Shown here one piece after another: positions 7,942 through 15,658 of a DNA stretch of 64,000 bases (the stretch's first letter is position 1; each line of letters opens with the position of its first letter). The stretch spans positions 593,208 through 657,207 of the forward strand of contig NZ_QMBQ01000005.1 in NCBI RefSeq assembly GCF_003289965.1, given 5' to 3'. The notes below the pieces were generated by a model. It was not told the DNA's origin. It saw only the letters and a list, made by a program, of their open reading frames with translations, and ran no database searches. A program made the translations under genes and the position numbers. Source of the stretch: Mesorhizobium atlanticum (GTDB lineage Bacteria > Pseudomonadota > Alphaproteobacteria > Rhizobiales > Rhizobiaceae).

Positions 7942-8901
7942 TCACAATTTCCTCAGGGCCACTTCCTCGATCAGGTGATTGGCGCCCTTGCGCAGGATGA
8001 GATCGGCCCGCGCCCTGGTCGGCAGGATGTTCTCGCGCAGGTTCTTAAGGTTGATATTGGCCCACAGCCCCTCGGCAATGGCGCGCGCGGCATCCTCGGA
8101 AAGCTGCGAATAGCGGTGGAAGAAGGAGTCCGGATTGCGGAAAGCGGTCTCGCGCAGCCGCATGAAGCGCTGGATGTACCACTGGTGGATCAGCTTCTCG
8201 TCGGCATCGATATAGATGGCGAAATCGAAGAAGTCGGACAGGAACGGCACGATCTTGCCGTCCTTCGGCAGCTTGCCCGGCTGCAGCACGTTGATGCCTT
8301 CGAAGATCAGGATGTCGGGACGGTCGATGGTGACGAACTCGCCGGGGATGACGTCATAGGTCAGGTGCGAATAGACCGGCGCCCGGACGCTGCCTTGCGC
8401 CGACTTGATGCCCGACAGGAATCTCAGCAGCGCGCCGACATCGTAGCTTTCGGGAAACCCCTTGCGCTCCATGAGGTTCTCGCGGCGCAGGATCTCGTTG
8501 GGCAACAGGAAGCCGTCGGTGGTGATGAGATCGACCTTGGGGCTCGATGGCCAGCGCGCCAGAAGCTCCTTCAGCACGCGCGCCGTGGTCGACTTGCCGA
8601 CCGCGACGGAACCGGCGATGCCGATGATGAAAGGCGTCTTGACGATGTCCTGAGCCTTGAAGAAGGCCTGGCGCTGCCTGAACAGCAGCTGGCTCGCCTC
8701 GACATGGGCCGAGAGCAACCGTGACAGCGAAAGATAGATGCGCCTGACTTCTTCGAGGTCGACCGGGTCGTTCAGCGAGCGCAGCCGGTCGATTTCTTCC
8801 TCGGTCAGCGTCAGCGGCGTGTCGGCGCGAAACTGCGACCATTGCTCGGCGGAGAAGAAACGATAAGGGGAGTATTTCTCGGTCGGAGCAAGCTGGTCCA
8901 T
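7942..8901 (-). CDS. coaA: Type I pantothenate kinase
   Basis: A 319-residue kinase that phosphorylates pantothenate, the first step of coenzyme A synthesis. The P-loop GIAGSVAVGKST is at about 94-105, and the characteristic N-terminus SPYRFFSAEQW and length match the bacterial CoaA family. The ATG at 8901 follows AGGAAACTCG. It lies 36 bp after hisE in the same direction, the usual hisE-coaA order of rhizobia, so it may be the last gene of the his transcript. Confidence 0.96.
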   Translation of the reverse strand: MDQLAPTEKYSPYRFFSAEQWSQFRADTPLTLTEEEIDRLRSLNDPVDLEEVRRIYLSLSRLLSAHVEASQLLFRQRQAFFKAQDIVKTPFIIGIAGSVAVGKSTTARVLKELLARWPSSPKVDLITTDGFLLPNEILRRENLMERKGFPESYDVGALLRFLSGIKSAQGSVRAPVYSHLTYDVIPGEFVTIDRPDILIFEGINVLQPGKLPKDGKIVPFLSDFFDFAIYIDADEKLIHQWYIQRFMRLRETAFRNPDSFFHRYSQLSEDAARAIAEGLWANINLKNLRENILPTRARADLILRKGANHLIEEVALRKL

Positions 8902-8937
8902 CGAGTTTCCTGCCCTCCTCGCCGTCAGCCCGGGCCA

Positions 8938-9270
8938 TCAGCCCCGGGGCCGGGACGCCTTTTCGGCAACCCCCGAGCGGCCGGTACGCCCCTCGAGTTC
9001 CTTCAGCACGTCGTCCAGCGGAATGCCCGCTATGCCAAGCACGACCAGCCAATGATACATAAGATCGGCGCTTTCCGAAACGAGGGCCTGCTTGTCGCCG
9101 CGGACGGCGGCGATAACGGTTTCCACAGCCTCCTCGCCGAGCTTCTGCGCCGCTTTGTCCATACCCTTGGCGAACAGTTTCGCCGTCCACGATTCCGGGT
9201 CGCCGGAATGGGCGCGCTGGTGGATGATCGTTTCCAGCTCGGCGAGCGAAAATTGAGCCATGTCGGTCAT
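8938..9270 (-). CDS. hisE: Phosphoribosyl-ATP pyrophosphatase
   Basis: A 110-residue all-helical enzyme of the MazG-like superfamily that hydrolyses phosphoribosyl-ATP to phosphoribosyl-AMP, step 2 of histidine synthesis. The motif KLGEEAVETVIAA and the downstream acidic ESADLMYHWLV are the metal-binding features of HisE. Start at 9270; the internal ATG at 9261 is an alternative. It is separated from hisF by a 49 bp palindromic repeat. Confidence 0.95.
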   Translation of the reverse strand: MTDMAQFSLAELETIIHQRAHSGDPESWTAKLFAKGMDKAAQKLGEEAVETVIAAVRGDKQALVSESADLMYHWLVVLGIAGIPLDDVLKELEGRTGRSGVAEKASRPRG

Positions 9271-9285
9271 CTATCTGCTTGTTTA

Positions 9286-9332
9286 AGCGTGATCTTTTCC
9301 GAAAACTGGTCCCCACCTTCCGGGATCATGCT
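9286..9332. repeat. Intergenic palindrome, family B
   Basis: Imperfect palindrome between hisE and hisF: AGCGTGATC ... GATCATGCT with an inner TTTTCCGAAAA block. The form, GATCATGCT plus a TTTTCGGAAAA-like core, is of the kind widespread between genes of Rhizobiales. It overlaps the region just after the hisF stop and may stabilise or terminate the hisF-proximal mRNA. Only one full copy is seen here. Confidence 0.65.
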
Positions 9333-10127
9333 TTAAGCCCGATGGATGGCCGAGTCCAGCCGCATCGGCAGGCCGGCCTTGGCCATATATGCCTTGGCCT
9401 CGGCGATCGAGTAGGTGCCAAAATGGAAGATCGAGGCGGCAAGCACGGCCCCCGCGTGGCCGTCGCGTATGCCTTCGACCAGGTGATCGAGCGTTCCGAC
9501 GCCACCCGATGCGATGACCGGCGCGCGCACCGCGTCGGCGACGGCGCGGGTCAGCGCAATGTCGTAGCCGGCCTTCGTGCCGTCGCGGTCCATCGAGGTA
9601 AGCAGGATCTCGCCGGCGCCGCGATCGACCATGCGAGCGGCGAAGTCGACCGCGTCGATGCCCGTCTTCTCGCGCCCGCCATGGGTGAAGATCTCCCAGC
9701 GATCGGGCTCGCCGGCCGCCGACACCTTCTTGGCGTCGATGGCCACGACAATGCACTGGTTGCCGAACTTGTCGGCGGCTTCCGTGACGAAATCCGGGTT
9801 CTTCACCGCCGCCGTGTTGATCGACACCTTGTCGGCGCCCGCCAGAAGCAGCTTGCGGATATCGGCCACCTGGCGCACGCCGCCGCCGACGGTGAGCGGC
9901 ATGAAGCATTGCTCGGCCGTCCGGGCGACCACGTCGAAGATCGTCTCGCGATTGTCCGACGACGCGGTGATATCGAGGAAGCACAGCTCATCGGCGCCCG
10001 CGGCATCATAAGCCTTGGCGGCCTCTACCGGATCGCCGGCGTCGATGAGGTCGACGAAATTGACGCCCTTGACCACGCGGCCGTTCTTGACGTCCAGGCA
10101 GGGGATGACGCGGGCTTTCAGCATCAC
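9333..10127 (-). CDS. hisF: Imidazole glycerol phosphate synthase, cyclase subunit
   Basis: A 264-residue (beta/alpha)8 barrel that uses ammonia delivered by HisH to make imidazole glycerol phosphate and AICAR. The start ARVIPCLDVKNGRVVKG contains the catalytic Asp of HisF, and the phosphate-binding glycine motifs TVGGGVR and ASGGVG are present. Its start overlaps the ureohydrolase-like gene by 4 bp (ATGA), so the two are coupled. The his operon runs 13732 to 8938. Confidence 0.97.
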   Translation of the reverse strand: MMLKARVIPCLDVKNGRVVKGVNFVDLIDAGDPVEAAKAYDAAGADELCFLDITASSDNRETIFDVVARTAEQCFMPLTVGGGVRQVADIRKLLLAGADKVSINTAAVKNPDFVTEAADKFGNQCIVVAIDAKKVSAAGEPDRWEIFTHGGREKTGIDAVDFAARMVDRGAGEILLTSMDRDGTKAGYDIALTRAVADAVRAPVIASGGVGTLDHLVEGIRDGHAGAVLAASIFHFGTYSIAEAKAYMAKAGLPMRLDSAIHRA

Positions 10128-10963
10128 TTGCCTTCCAGTGTGGACAGCAGGTCGACCACCAGCTCGCCGACCAGCGGCGGCACGTCGCCCTTGGGGTCGA
10201 AGGCCGGATCATAGGCGGAAATGGTCAACCCGGCGATGGTGAGCGGGCCGGCGAGGCCGCACATCGCCATGCGCACCTGCTCCGGCGCCGGGCCGCCGGG
10301 CGTGGTGTAGCGGTTGGCCTGCAGCTTCTCGGGATCGTGCACGTCGAGATCGACATGCATGTGGACCTGGCGTGCGCCGTCGGCTTTCAGTCTCTGCGCC
10401 GCGCTCTTCCAGTCGGGGCATTCGGTCCGGATGATCGGCAGCTTTTCCAACAGTTCCTTCTCGGCGCCGTCGAGGTCGCGCGCGTTGACCAGGACGGAGC
10501 GCGACGGATCGACCGGCTTGAAGCCGGGGATCTGGTTCGCCATCGACCGCCAGCAGAGGCCGAGCACCGTGGCCAGCGCCATGCCGTCGAGGAAGCCCGT
10601 TGTGGTGGTCTCCGGCGTGTTGAGGTCGCCATGCTGGTCGGCCCAGACGATGGCGTCGGCGCCGGCGCCTGCCACGGCGCCGGCGGCGGTCAGGCAGTTG
10701 CCGGCCAGCACGATCGGAAACCGCTTCTTGTCCAGCGCCATGCGGACTTCGCCTGACACGGCGCGGCAGACGGCAAAGCCGGTGCCGATCTCGCGCTCTT
10801 CTTCGTCCTCGACCACCTTGCCGATGTCGTTCACCTCGACATCATGGCCGGCAAGCCTCAGCGCATCGGCCAATCCGCCGGAAATCAGCGCGTCCGGACC
10901 TTGGCCGCAGCCGCTGTGGAAATGGCCGCTGTCATAGGATGCCAGGATGATCGAAATGTTCAC
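10124..10963 (-). CDS. Arginase/ureohydrolase-fold protein inside the his operon
   Basis: A 279-residue protein of arginase length. Three of the classic manganese motifs are recognisable: D109-x-H111-x-D113 in WADQHGD, and D205-x-D207-x-x-D210 in HVDLDVHDPEK. The usual GGDHS histidine is replaced (AGNCL, Cys90), and the histidine of the GN(M/I)HGM motif is Asp126 (GFLDGM). Translation probably starts at a GTG that overlaps the hisA stop (TAGTG), and its end overlaps hisF. It is thus embedded in the his operon with tight coupling. Substrate is unknown; with two ligand or acid positions changed, arginase activity should not be assumed. Confidence 0.75.
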   Translation of the reverse strand: MNISIILASYDSGHFHSGCGQGPDALISGGLADALRLAGHDVEVNDIGKVVEDEEEREIGTGFAVCRAVSGEVRMALDKKRFPIVLAGNCLTAAGAVAGAGADAIVWADQHGDLNTPETTTTGFLDGMALATVLGLCWRSMANQIPGFKPVDPSRSVLVNARDLDGAEKELLEKLPIIRTECPDWKSAAQRLKADGARQVHMHVDLDVHDPEKLQANRYTTPGGPAPEQVRMAMCGLAGPLTIAGLTISAYDPAFDPKGDVPPLVGELVVDLLSTLEGK

Positions 10964-11706
10964 TATTCTGCCTCCGCCCGCTCGCCGCGCAGGATCGCCA
11001 GCGCCTCGGCCGGGTCGATACGTCCGTCATATAGGGCGCGGCCGGAGATCGCGCCTTCGAGTTTTTTCGCGTCGGGCATGGTCATGCGCACGATGTCGGC
11101 AATGGAGGCGAGGCCGCCGGATGCGATCACGGGAATGGAAACCGCTTCCGCGAGGTCGATGGTCGAATCCCAGTTGATGCCGGTCAGCACGCCGTCGCGA
11201 TCGATGTCGGTGTAGATGATGGCGGCAACGCCGGCGCCCTCGAATTTCCTGGCGAGCTCAATGACGCCGAGCTCGGAAGCCTCGGCCCAGCCTTCCACTG
11301 CGACCTTGCCGCCCTTGGCGTCGATCCCGACGGCGATCTTTCCCGGAAAAGCCTTGCAGGCTTCCTTGACGAGTTCGGGTTCGCGCACGGCCACGGTGCC
11401 GAGGATGACGCGCGTCAGGCCGCGGTCGAGCCAGTCTTCGATCTGCGGCAAGGTGCGGATGCCGCCGCCGAGCTGCACCGGATTCTTCGTCGCCTTCAGG
11501 ATGGCGCCGACCGCCGCCGAATTGACGCTCTGGCCCTTGAAGGCGCCGTTGAGGTCGACGACATGCAGCCACTCGAAGCCCTGGTCCTCGAAGGCCTTGG
11601 CCTGCGCGGCGGGATCGTCGTTGTAGACGGTGGCGGTGGCCATGTCGCCGTGTTTCAGGCGCACGCACTTGCCGTCCTTGAGATCTATTGCCGGAAACAG
11701 GATCAT
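10963..11706 (-). CDS. hisA: Phosphoribosylformimino-AICAR ribotide isomerase
   Basis: A 247-residue barrel enzyme, half-related to HisF, that performs the Amadori rearrangement of ProFAR to PRFAR in histidine synthesis. The first strand ends with the catalytic Asp in LFPAIDLKDGKCVRL, and QLGGGIRT and ASGGLAS are the two phosphate-binding loops. The stop TAG overlaps the GTG of the next gene by 1 base, and the DUF1330 stop is 4 bp upstream. The product feeds HisF/HisH encoded in the same operon. Confidence 0.96.
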   Translation of the reverse strand: MILFPAIDLKDGKCVRLKHGDMATATVYNDDPAAQAKAFEDQGFEWLHVVDLNGAFKGQSVNSAAVGAILKATKNPVQLGGGIRTLPQIEDWLDRGLTRVILGTVAVREPELVKEACKAFPGKIAVGIDAKGGKVAVEGWAEASELGVIELARKFEGAGVAAIIYTDIDRDGVLTGINWDSTIDLAEAVSIPVIASGGLASIADIVRMTMPDAKKLEGAISGRALYDGRIDPAEALAILRGERAEAE

Positions 11707-11709
11707 GGG

Positions 11710-12000
11710 TCAGGCGCCCTCGACGATGACGAAATGACCTGTCGAAGTGGCGAGCCTGTGTTTCGAGGCGCGCTGATATTCAGGCGAATGATAGCATTCG
11801 ATCGCCTTATCGTAGGACTCGAACTCCACCAGCACGTGGCGGTTGCCGGTCGGTCCTTCCGGACTCTCGTAGCGGCCCGCACGGACCGCGAATTTCGCGC
11901 CGTACTTCGCGAAGGCGACGGCATTCGCTTCAATATACTGCTTGTAGACGTCCGGATCGCGCACGTCGATCATCGCCATCCAATAGCCCTTCCTGCTCAT
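11710..12000 (-). CDS. DUF1330 family small protein
   Basis: A 96-residue protein of the dimeric alpha/beta-barrel (ferredoxin-like) DUF1330 family, recognised by KGYWMAMIDVRDPDVYKQY and the RHVLVEFESYDKAIECYHSPEYQ core. It lies between hisH (gap 2 bp) and hisA (gap 3 bp) and must be co-translated with them. The function of the family is unknown. Its fixed place in rhizobial his operons may be historical rather than functional. Confidence 0.85.
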   Translation of the reverse strand: MSRKGYWMAMIDVRDPDVYKQYIEANAVAFAKYGAKFAVRAGRYESPEGPTGNRHVLVEFESYDKAIECYHSPEYQRASKHRLATSTGHFVIVEGA

Positions 12001-12002
12001 TT

Positions 12003-12653
12003 TCAGGGCCTCCATTTCAGGAAATTGGTGATCAGCGCCAGGCCGAGCGCCTGGCTCTTCTCGGGATGGAACTGCGTGCCGGCGAGGTTGTCGCGGGCAA
12101 CCGCCGCCGTCACCGGGCCGCCATAGTCGGCAACCGCCAGCACCTCGTCCGGGTTCTTCGCTTCCAGGTGGTAGGAATGCACGAAATAGGCGTGCAGCCC
12201 TCTCGGACCCGTCTCGATGCCGGAAAACAGCGGATGGGGGCGGATAAGCTCGATCGTGTTCCAGCCGATCTGCGGGATTTTCAGCGCCGGATCGGACGGT
12301 GTGATCTCCTTGACGTCGCCGGCGATCCAGCCAAGGCCTTCGGTGATGGTCTTTTCCAACCCGCGTTGCGACATCAGCTGCATGCCGACGCAGATGCCGA
12401 GGAACGGCCGCCCCTTGCGCAGCGCTACCTCTTCCACCGCTTCCCACATGCCTGGCACCGCGTGCAGGCCGGCGGCGCAATCGGCATAGGCGCCGACGCC
12501 CGGCAGCACGATGCGGTCGGCGGAACGCACCCGCTCGGCATCGGCCGTCAGCTCGATCGTCGCGGCTATTCCTCCCTCGCGCGCGGCGCGCTCGAAGGCC
12601 TTGGTGGCCGAGCGCAGATTGCCCGAGCCGTAGTCGATGATGGCTACCCGCAT
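12003..12653 (-). CDS. hisH: Imidazole glycerol phosphate synthase, glutamine amidotransferase subunit
   Basis: A 216-residue class I glutaminase that supplies ammonia to HisF. The catalytic triad is visible: Cys88 in FLGICVGMQ, and His196 and Glu198 in TQFHPEKS. The start MRVAIIDYGSGNL is family-typical. It is one base from the DUF2628 stop upstream and 2 bp from the DUF1330 start downstream. The HisF partner is encoded two kilobases further down the same operon. Confidence 0.97.
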   Translation of the reverse strand: MRVAIIDYGSGNLRSATKAFERAAREGGIAATIELTADAERVRSADRIVLPGVGAYADCAAGLHAVPGMWEAVEEVALRKGRPFLGICVGMQLMSQRGLEKTITEGLGWIAGDVKEITPSDPALKIPQIGWNTIELIRPHPLFSGIETGPRGLHAYFVHSYHLEAKNPDEVLAVADYGGPVTAAVARDNLAGTQFHPEKSQALGLALITNFLKWRP

Positions 12654-12654
12654 G

Positions 12655-13131
12655 TCAGGGCCTTCCAGGCGTATGGGTCAGTCCCAGCGCCATGCCGGTT
12701 TGCGGCGGGCGCGCCAGCGACGCATCCGGGACGATGCGCGGCAGGGCTGGCCGCTCCTCGCTCTCCTCGCCGGCTTCCAGTGCATGGCGCGTCTCCGCAT
12801 CGGCGAGATTGCCGGCCTCGACCACGCCCCATTCGCGCCAGCCGCGCCGCCGCAGCGAAGCGATGCGCAGGTCCTGGCCTTCGAAGCCGATATAGAGCGA
12901 GATCAGCAGCGACAGCAGCGATCCGGCCCCTTCGAGCCCGAGCCTCTCGCCGGCCACCGACAGGATCGCCATGACGGCGAAAGTCAGGGCCGCCTCGATC
13001 CACAGCCGGTGCCAGGCGAGCCAGAGCGGCGCGACCAGGAAGCCCAGCCAGGTGAAGCTGTCGCGCACGAAAATTGCGTCCTCGGCCTTGTTGCCGCCGG
13101 CCGGCGGCTGCATCACGACATAGATCGCCAT
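12655..13131 (-). CDS. DUF2628 family membrane protein
   Basis: A 158-residue protein starting MAIYVVMQPP, followed by a conserved RDSFTWLGFLVAPLWLAWHRLW segment (described in part here) and two or three hydrophobic helices at about 25-85, then a polar tail. This matches DUF2628, a family of small membrane proteins. It sits between hisB (4 bp) and hisH (1 bp) and is part of the his operon in related rhizobia. No function is known. The last 60 residues are low-complexity and probably disordered. Confidence 0.8.
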   Translation of the reverse strand: MAIYVVMQPPAGGNKAEDAIFVRDSFTWLGFLVAPLWLAWHRLWIEAALTFAVMAILSVAGERLGLEGAGSLLSLLISLYIGFEGQDLRIASLRRRGWREWGVVEAGNLADAETRHALEAGEESEERPALPRIVPDASLARPPQTGMALGLTHTPGRP

Positions 13132-13135
13132 AGGG

Positions 13136-13732
13136 TTATCCTTTCAGGGATCCCTTGGTGGACGGCACCGCGTCGGGCTGGCGCGGATCGGGCTCGAGTG
13201 CTGCCCGCAGCACGCGCGCCACGGCCTTGAAGCAGGTCTCGGCAATATGATGGTTGTTGGCGCCGTAATGATTGGTCACATGCAGCGTGATGCCGGCATT
13301 CTGCGCCAGCGCCTGGAAGAATTCGCGCACCAGTTCGGTGTCGAAGGTGCCGATCTTCGGCGACGAGAAGCCGACGTTCCAGACCAGGAAGGGCCGGCCG
13401 GACACGTCGATCGCCGCCCTGGTCAGCGTCTCGTCCATGGCGAGATCGATCGAGGCGTAGCGCATGATGCCGCGCCGCTCGCCCAGCGCCTTGCTCAACG
13501 CCTGGCCGATCGCGATCCCGGTATCCTCGACCGTGTGGTGGTCGTCGATATGCAGGTCGCCCTTGGCCTTGATGGTCATGTCGATCAGCGAGTGGCGCGA
13601 CAGCTGGTCGAGCATATGGTCGAAGAAGCCGACGCCGGTCGAAATGTCGGCTTTGCCCTTGCCGTCGACATGGACGGAGACCGAAATCTCGGTTTCCTTG
13701 GTCTTGCGGCTGACTTCGGCCGAACGCGTCAT
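13136..13732 (-). CDS. hisB: Imidazoleglycerol-phosphate dehydratase
   Basis: A 198-residue monofunctional HisB that dehydrates imidazole glycerol phosphate to imidazole acetol phosphate. The two Mn-binding repeats are present as DHMLDQLSRHS and DLHIDDHHTVEDTGI in the first half and HVTNHYGANNHHIAE in the second. It lacks the phosphatase domain of enterobacterial HisB. It is the first gene of the operon 13732-8938 (or on to coaA), so the operon promoter should lie in 13733-13950. Confidence 0.96.
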   Translation of the reverse strand: MTRSAEVSRKTKETEISVSVHVDGKGKADISTGVGFFDHMLDQLSRHSLIDMTIKAKGDLHIDDHHTVEDTGIAIGQALSKALGERRGIMRYASIDLAMDETLTRAAIDVSGRPFLVWNVGFSSPKIGTFDTELVREFFQALAQNAGITLHVTNHYGANNHHIAETCFKAVARVLRAALEPDPRQPDAVPSTKGSLKG

Positions 13733-13950
13733 CGCTCTGTCCTTGTTGCCTGGTTTAGAGGCGCCGGGGCTTGAAAACGAAAGCCTTCTATCAGCATGAT
13801 CCGGCGATTGCCAGTTGCCATTCCGGCCGCTATCGGCCTCGGCCGAGGGGCGGTTTGCAATCGTTGGCCCTATGCATACATATGGCCGATCAAACTTACT
13901 CGTACCGCGCCAATCGCCTTTTCAAGGGATAGCGCGAATCGGAGCTCAAA
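13733..13950. promoter_or_regulatory. Divergent hisB / hslV promoter region
   Basis: The 218 bp between divergent hisB and hslV must hold both promoters. A TTGCAA at about 13855 and TACATA 16 bp later form a plausible sigma-70-like pair for hslV. This is weak evidence. No convincing heat-shock (RpoH) site was found. Confidence 0.4.
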
Positions 13951-14502
13951 ATGTCGAATGAACTCACCATGCACGCCACGACCATCGTCAGCGTGCGCAA
14001 GGGCAACAAGGTCGTGATCGCCGGCGACGGCCAGGTCAGCCTCGGCCAGACGATCATGAAGGGCAACGCCCGCAAGGTGCGCCGCATCGGCAAGGGCGGC
14101 AACGTCATCGCCGGTTTCGCGGGCGCCACCGCCGACGCCTTCACCCTGCTCGAGCGGCTCGAAGCTAAGCTCGAACAATATCCGGACCAGCTGACGCGCG
14201 CCTGCGTCGAGCTCGCCAAGGACTGGCGCACCGACCGCTACCTGCGCCGCCTGGAAGCCATGATGCTCGTCGCCGACAAGTCGGTCTCGCTGGCGCTGAC
14301 CGGCAATGGCGACGTGCTCGAGCCCGAACACGGCGTCATGGCCATCGGGTCCGGCGGCAACTACGCCCTGGCCGCGGCCCGCGCGCTGATCGATACCGAC
14401 AAGGACGCCGAGGAGATCGCCCGCAAGGCCATGCAGATCGCGTCCGACATCTGCGTCTACACCAACAACAATTTCGTTGTCGAAACGCTCGATGCCGCCT
14501 GA
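13951..14502 (+). CDS. hslV: ATP-dependent protease subunit HslV (ClpQ)
   Basis: A 183-residue N-terminal nucleophile peptidase that forms the proteolytic core of the HslUV complex. The propeptide MSNELTMHA precedes the catalytic threonine (Thr10), followed by TIVSVRKGNKVVIAGDGQVSLG as in the family (quoted in part). Cleavage after Ala9 exposes Thr10. The partner ATPase hslU is 1.2 kb downstream in the same direction with two genes between. Divergent from the his operon. Confidence 0.97.
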   Translation: MSNELTMHATTIVSVRKGNKVVIAGDGQVSLGQTIMKGNARKVRRIGKGGNVIAGFAGATADAFTLLERLEAKLEQYPDQLTRACVELAKDWRTDRYLRRLEAMMLVADKSVSLALTGNGDVLEPEHGVMAIGSGGNYALAAARALIDTDKDAEEIARKAMQIASDICVYTNNNFVVETLDAA

Positions 14503-14525
14503 GGTCCATGATCGGGGAGAGGATC

Positions 14526-15053
14526 ATGGCCGACCAGGAGCATAGCTACGATTTTCGGCCGGTCACCGAGAAGGATCTGCCGTTGATCGCCAAGTGGCTG
14601 CGCGAGCCGCATGTCGCTGAGTGGTGGGACGATCCGGAAAAGGAAATCGCCGAGATCCGCGAGCACATCGATTCGGTCTCGGTGGAGCCGCTGATCGTCG
14701 AGCTCGACGGCAGGCCGATCGCCTATCTGCAGAGCTATGACCCGTATCTGGAGGACGACCATCCCTATGCCGACCAGCCCTTCGGCACGCTGGGCGTCGA
14801 TCTCACGATCGGCCCGCCGGAGCTGGTCGGTGCGGGCCACGGCTCGGCAATCCTGAACCAGTTCGTCGAGGAGCTGTTCGAGGAAGGCGCGCCGCGCGTC
14901 ATCATCGACCCGCATCCCGACAATGGCCGCGCCATCCGCGCCTATGAGAAGGCCGGCTTCAGGCCGATCGGCCGCAGGCATTCGCAATATGGGGATGTCG
15001 TGCTGATGGCCGTCGATGCGGACGAAGACGACGATGAAAATCTGGGGGACTGA
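14526..15053 (+). CDS. GNAT acetyltransferase (AAC(6')-like, Acetyltransf_8)
   Basis: A 175-residue protein starting MADQEHSYDFRPVTEKDL with the WLREPHVAEWWDDPE motif common to aminoglycoside 6'-N-acetyltransferase-like and siderophore acyltransferase-like GNATs. The acetyl-CoA region is ELVGAGHGSAI, and GRAIRAYEKAGF is the typical C-terminal GNAT strand-helix. The ATG at 14526 is preferred over 14508 because GGGGAGAGG lies between them. It is located between hslV and hslU and ends 3 bp before the DUF2585 gene. Its substrate is unknown; antibiotic resistance should not be assumed. Confidence 0.8.
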   Translation: MADQEHSYDFRPVTEKDLPLIAKWLREPHVAEWWDDPEKEIAEIREHIDSVSVEPLIVELDGRPIAYLQSYDPYLEDDHPYADQPFGTLGVDLTIGPPELVGAGHGSAILNQFVEELFEEGAPRVIIDPHPDNGRAIRAYEKAGFRPIGRRHSQYGDVVLMAVDADEDDDENLGD

Positions 15054-15056
15054 CGA

Positions 15057-15653
15057 ATGACCGCGCCTGAGGACAAGACGCTTTCCGCCTATGAGGACAG
15101 CTGGCGCATGGGCCTGCTGCTCGTGCTCGCCTTGATCGTTTTCCAGGCGGGCACCTTGTACGGCATGGGGCATCCGCCGATCTGCACCTGCGGCTACGTC
15201 AAGCTCTGGCACGGCGTGGTCAACAGCTCGGAGAATTCCCAGCACATCGCCGACTGGTACACCTTCTCGCACATCATCCACGGCTTCCTGTTCTATGCGC
15301 TGGCCTGGGCGCTGTTCCCGCGCTCTCCGGTGGGCTTGAGGCTCGCCTTCGCCGTCTTCATCGAAGGCGGATGGGAGATCCTGGAGAACAGCCCCTTCAT
15401 CATCGACCGCTACCGCGCCGGCACGATCTCGCTCAACTATTACGGCGACTCGATCATCAACTCGGTGTCCGACACGCTGTTCATGGCGCTGGGATTTGTG
15501 ATGGCGCGAAAGCTACCTATATGGGTGATCGTGGCCCTGGCGCTCATCTTCGAGCTCGGCACGGGCTACATCATCCGGGACAATCTGACGCTCAACGTGA
15601 TCATGCTGCTGCATCCGTTCGAGTCCATCAAGCAGTGGCAAAGTGGAATTTGA
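15057..15653 (+). CDS. DUF2585 (UPF0314) family membrane protein
   Basis: A 198-residue membrane protein with about five hydrophobic helices and conserved polar motifs: CTCGYVKLWHG near residue 43 and FSHIIHGFLFY near 72, then GGWEILENSPFIIDRYR. The conserved Cys, His and acidic residues suggest a metal- or substrate-handling membrane enzyme, but the family is uncharacterised. It is between the GNAT gene and hslU with very short gaps, so all four hslV-hslU genes are likely one transcript. Confidence 0.85.
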   Translation: MTAPEDKTLSAYEDSWRMGLLLVLALIVFQAGTLYGMGHPPICTCGYVKLWHGVVNSSENSQHIADWYTFSHIIHGFLFYALAWALFPRSPVGLRLAFAVFIEGGWEILENSPFIIDRYRAGTISLNYYGDSIINSVSDTLFMALGFVMARKLPIWVIVALALIFELGTGYIIRDNLTLNVIMLLHPFESIKQWQSGI

Positions 15654-15658
15654 GTAAT

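Noticed and set aside
13770..13800. CTTGAAAA resembling a heat-shock -35 box before hslV
   Set aside because: No matching -10 element at the proper spacing; too weak to list as a promoter.
14526..15053. Aminoglycoside resistance gene
   Set aside because: Only a general AAC(6')-like GNAT resemblance in a housekeeping context with conserved neighbours; nothing indicates resistance or recent transfer.
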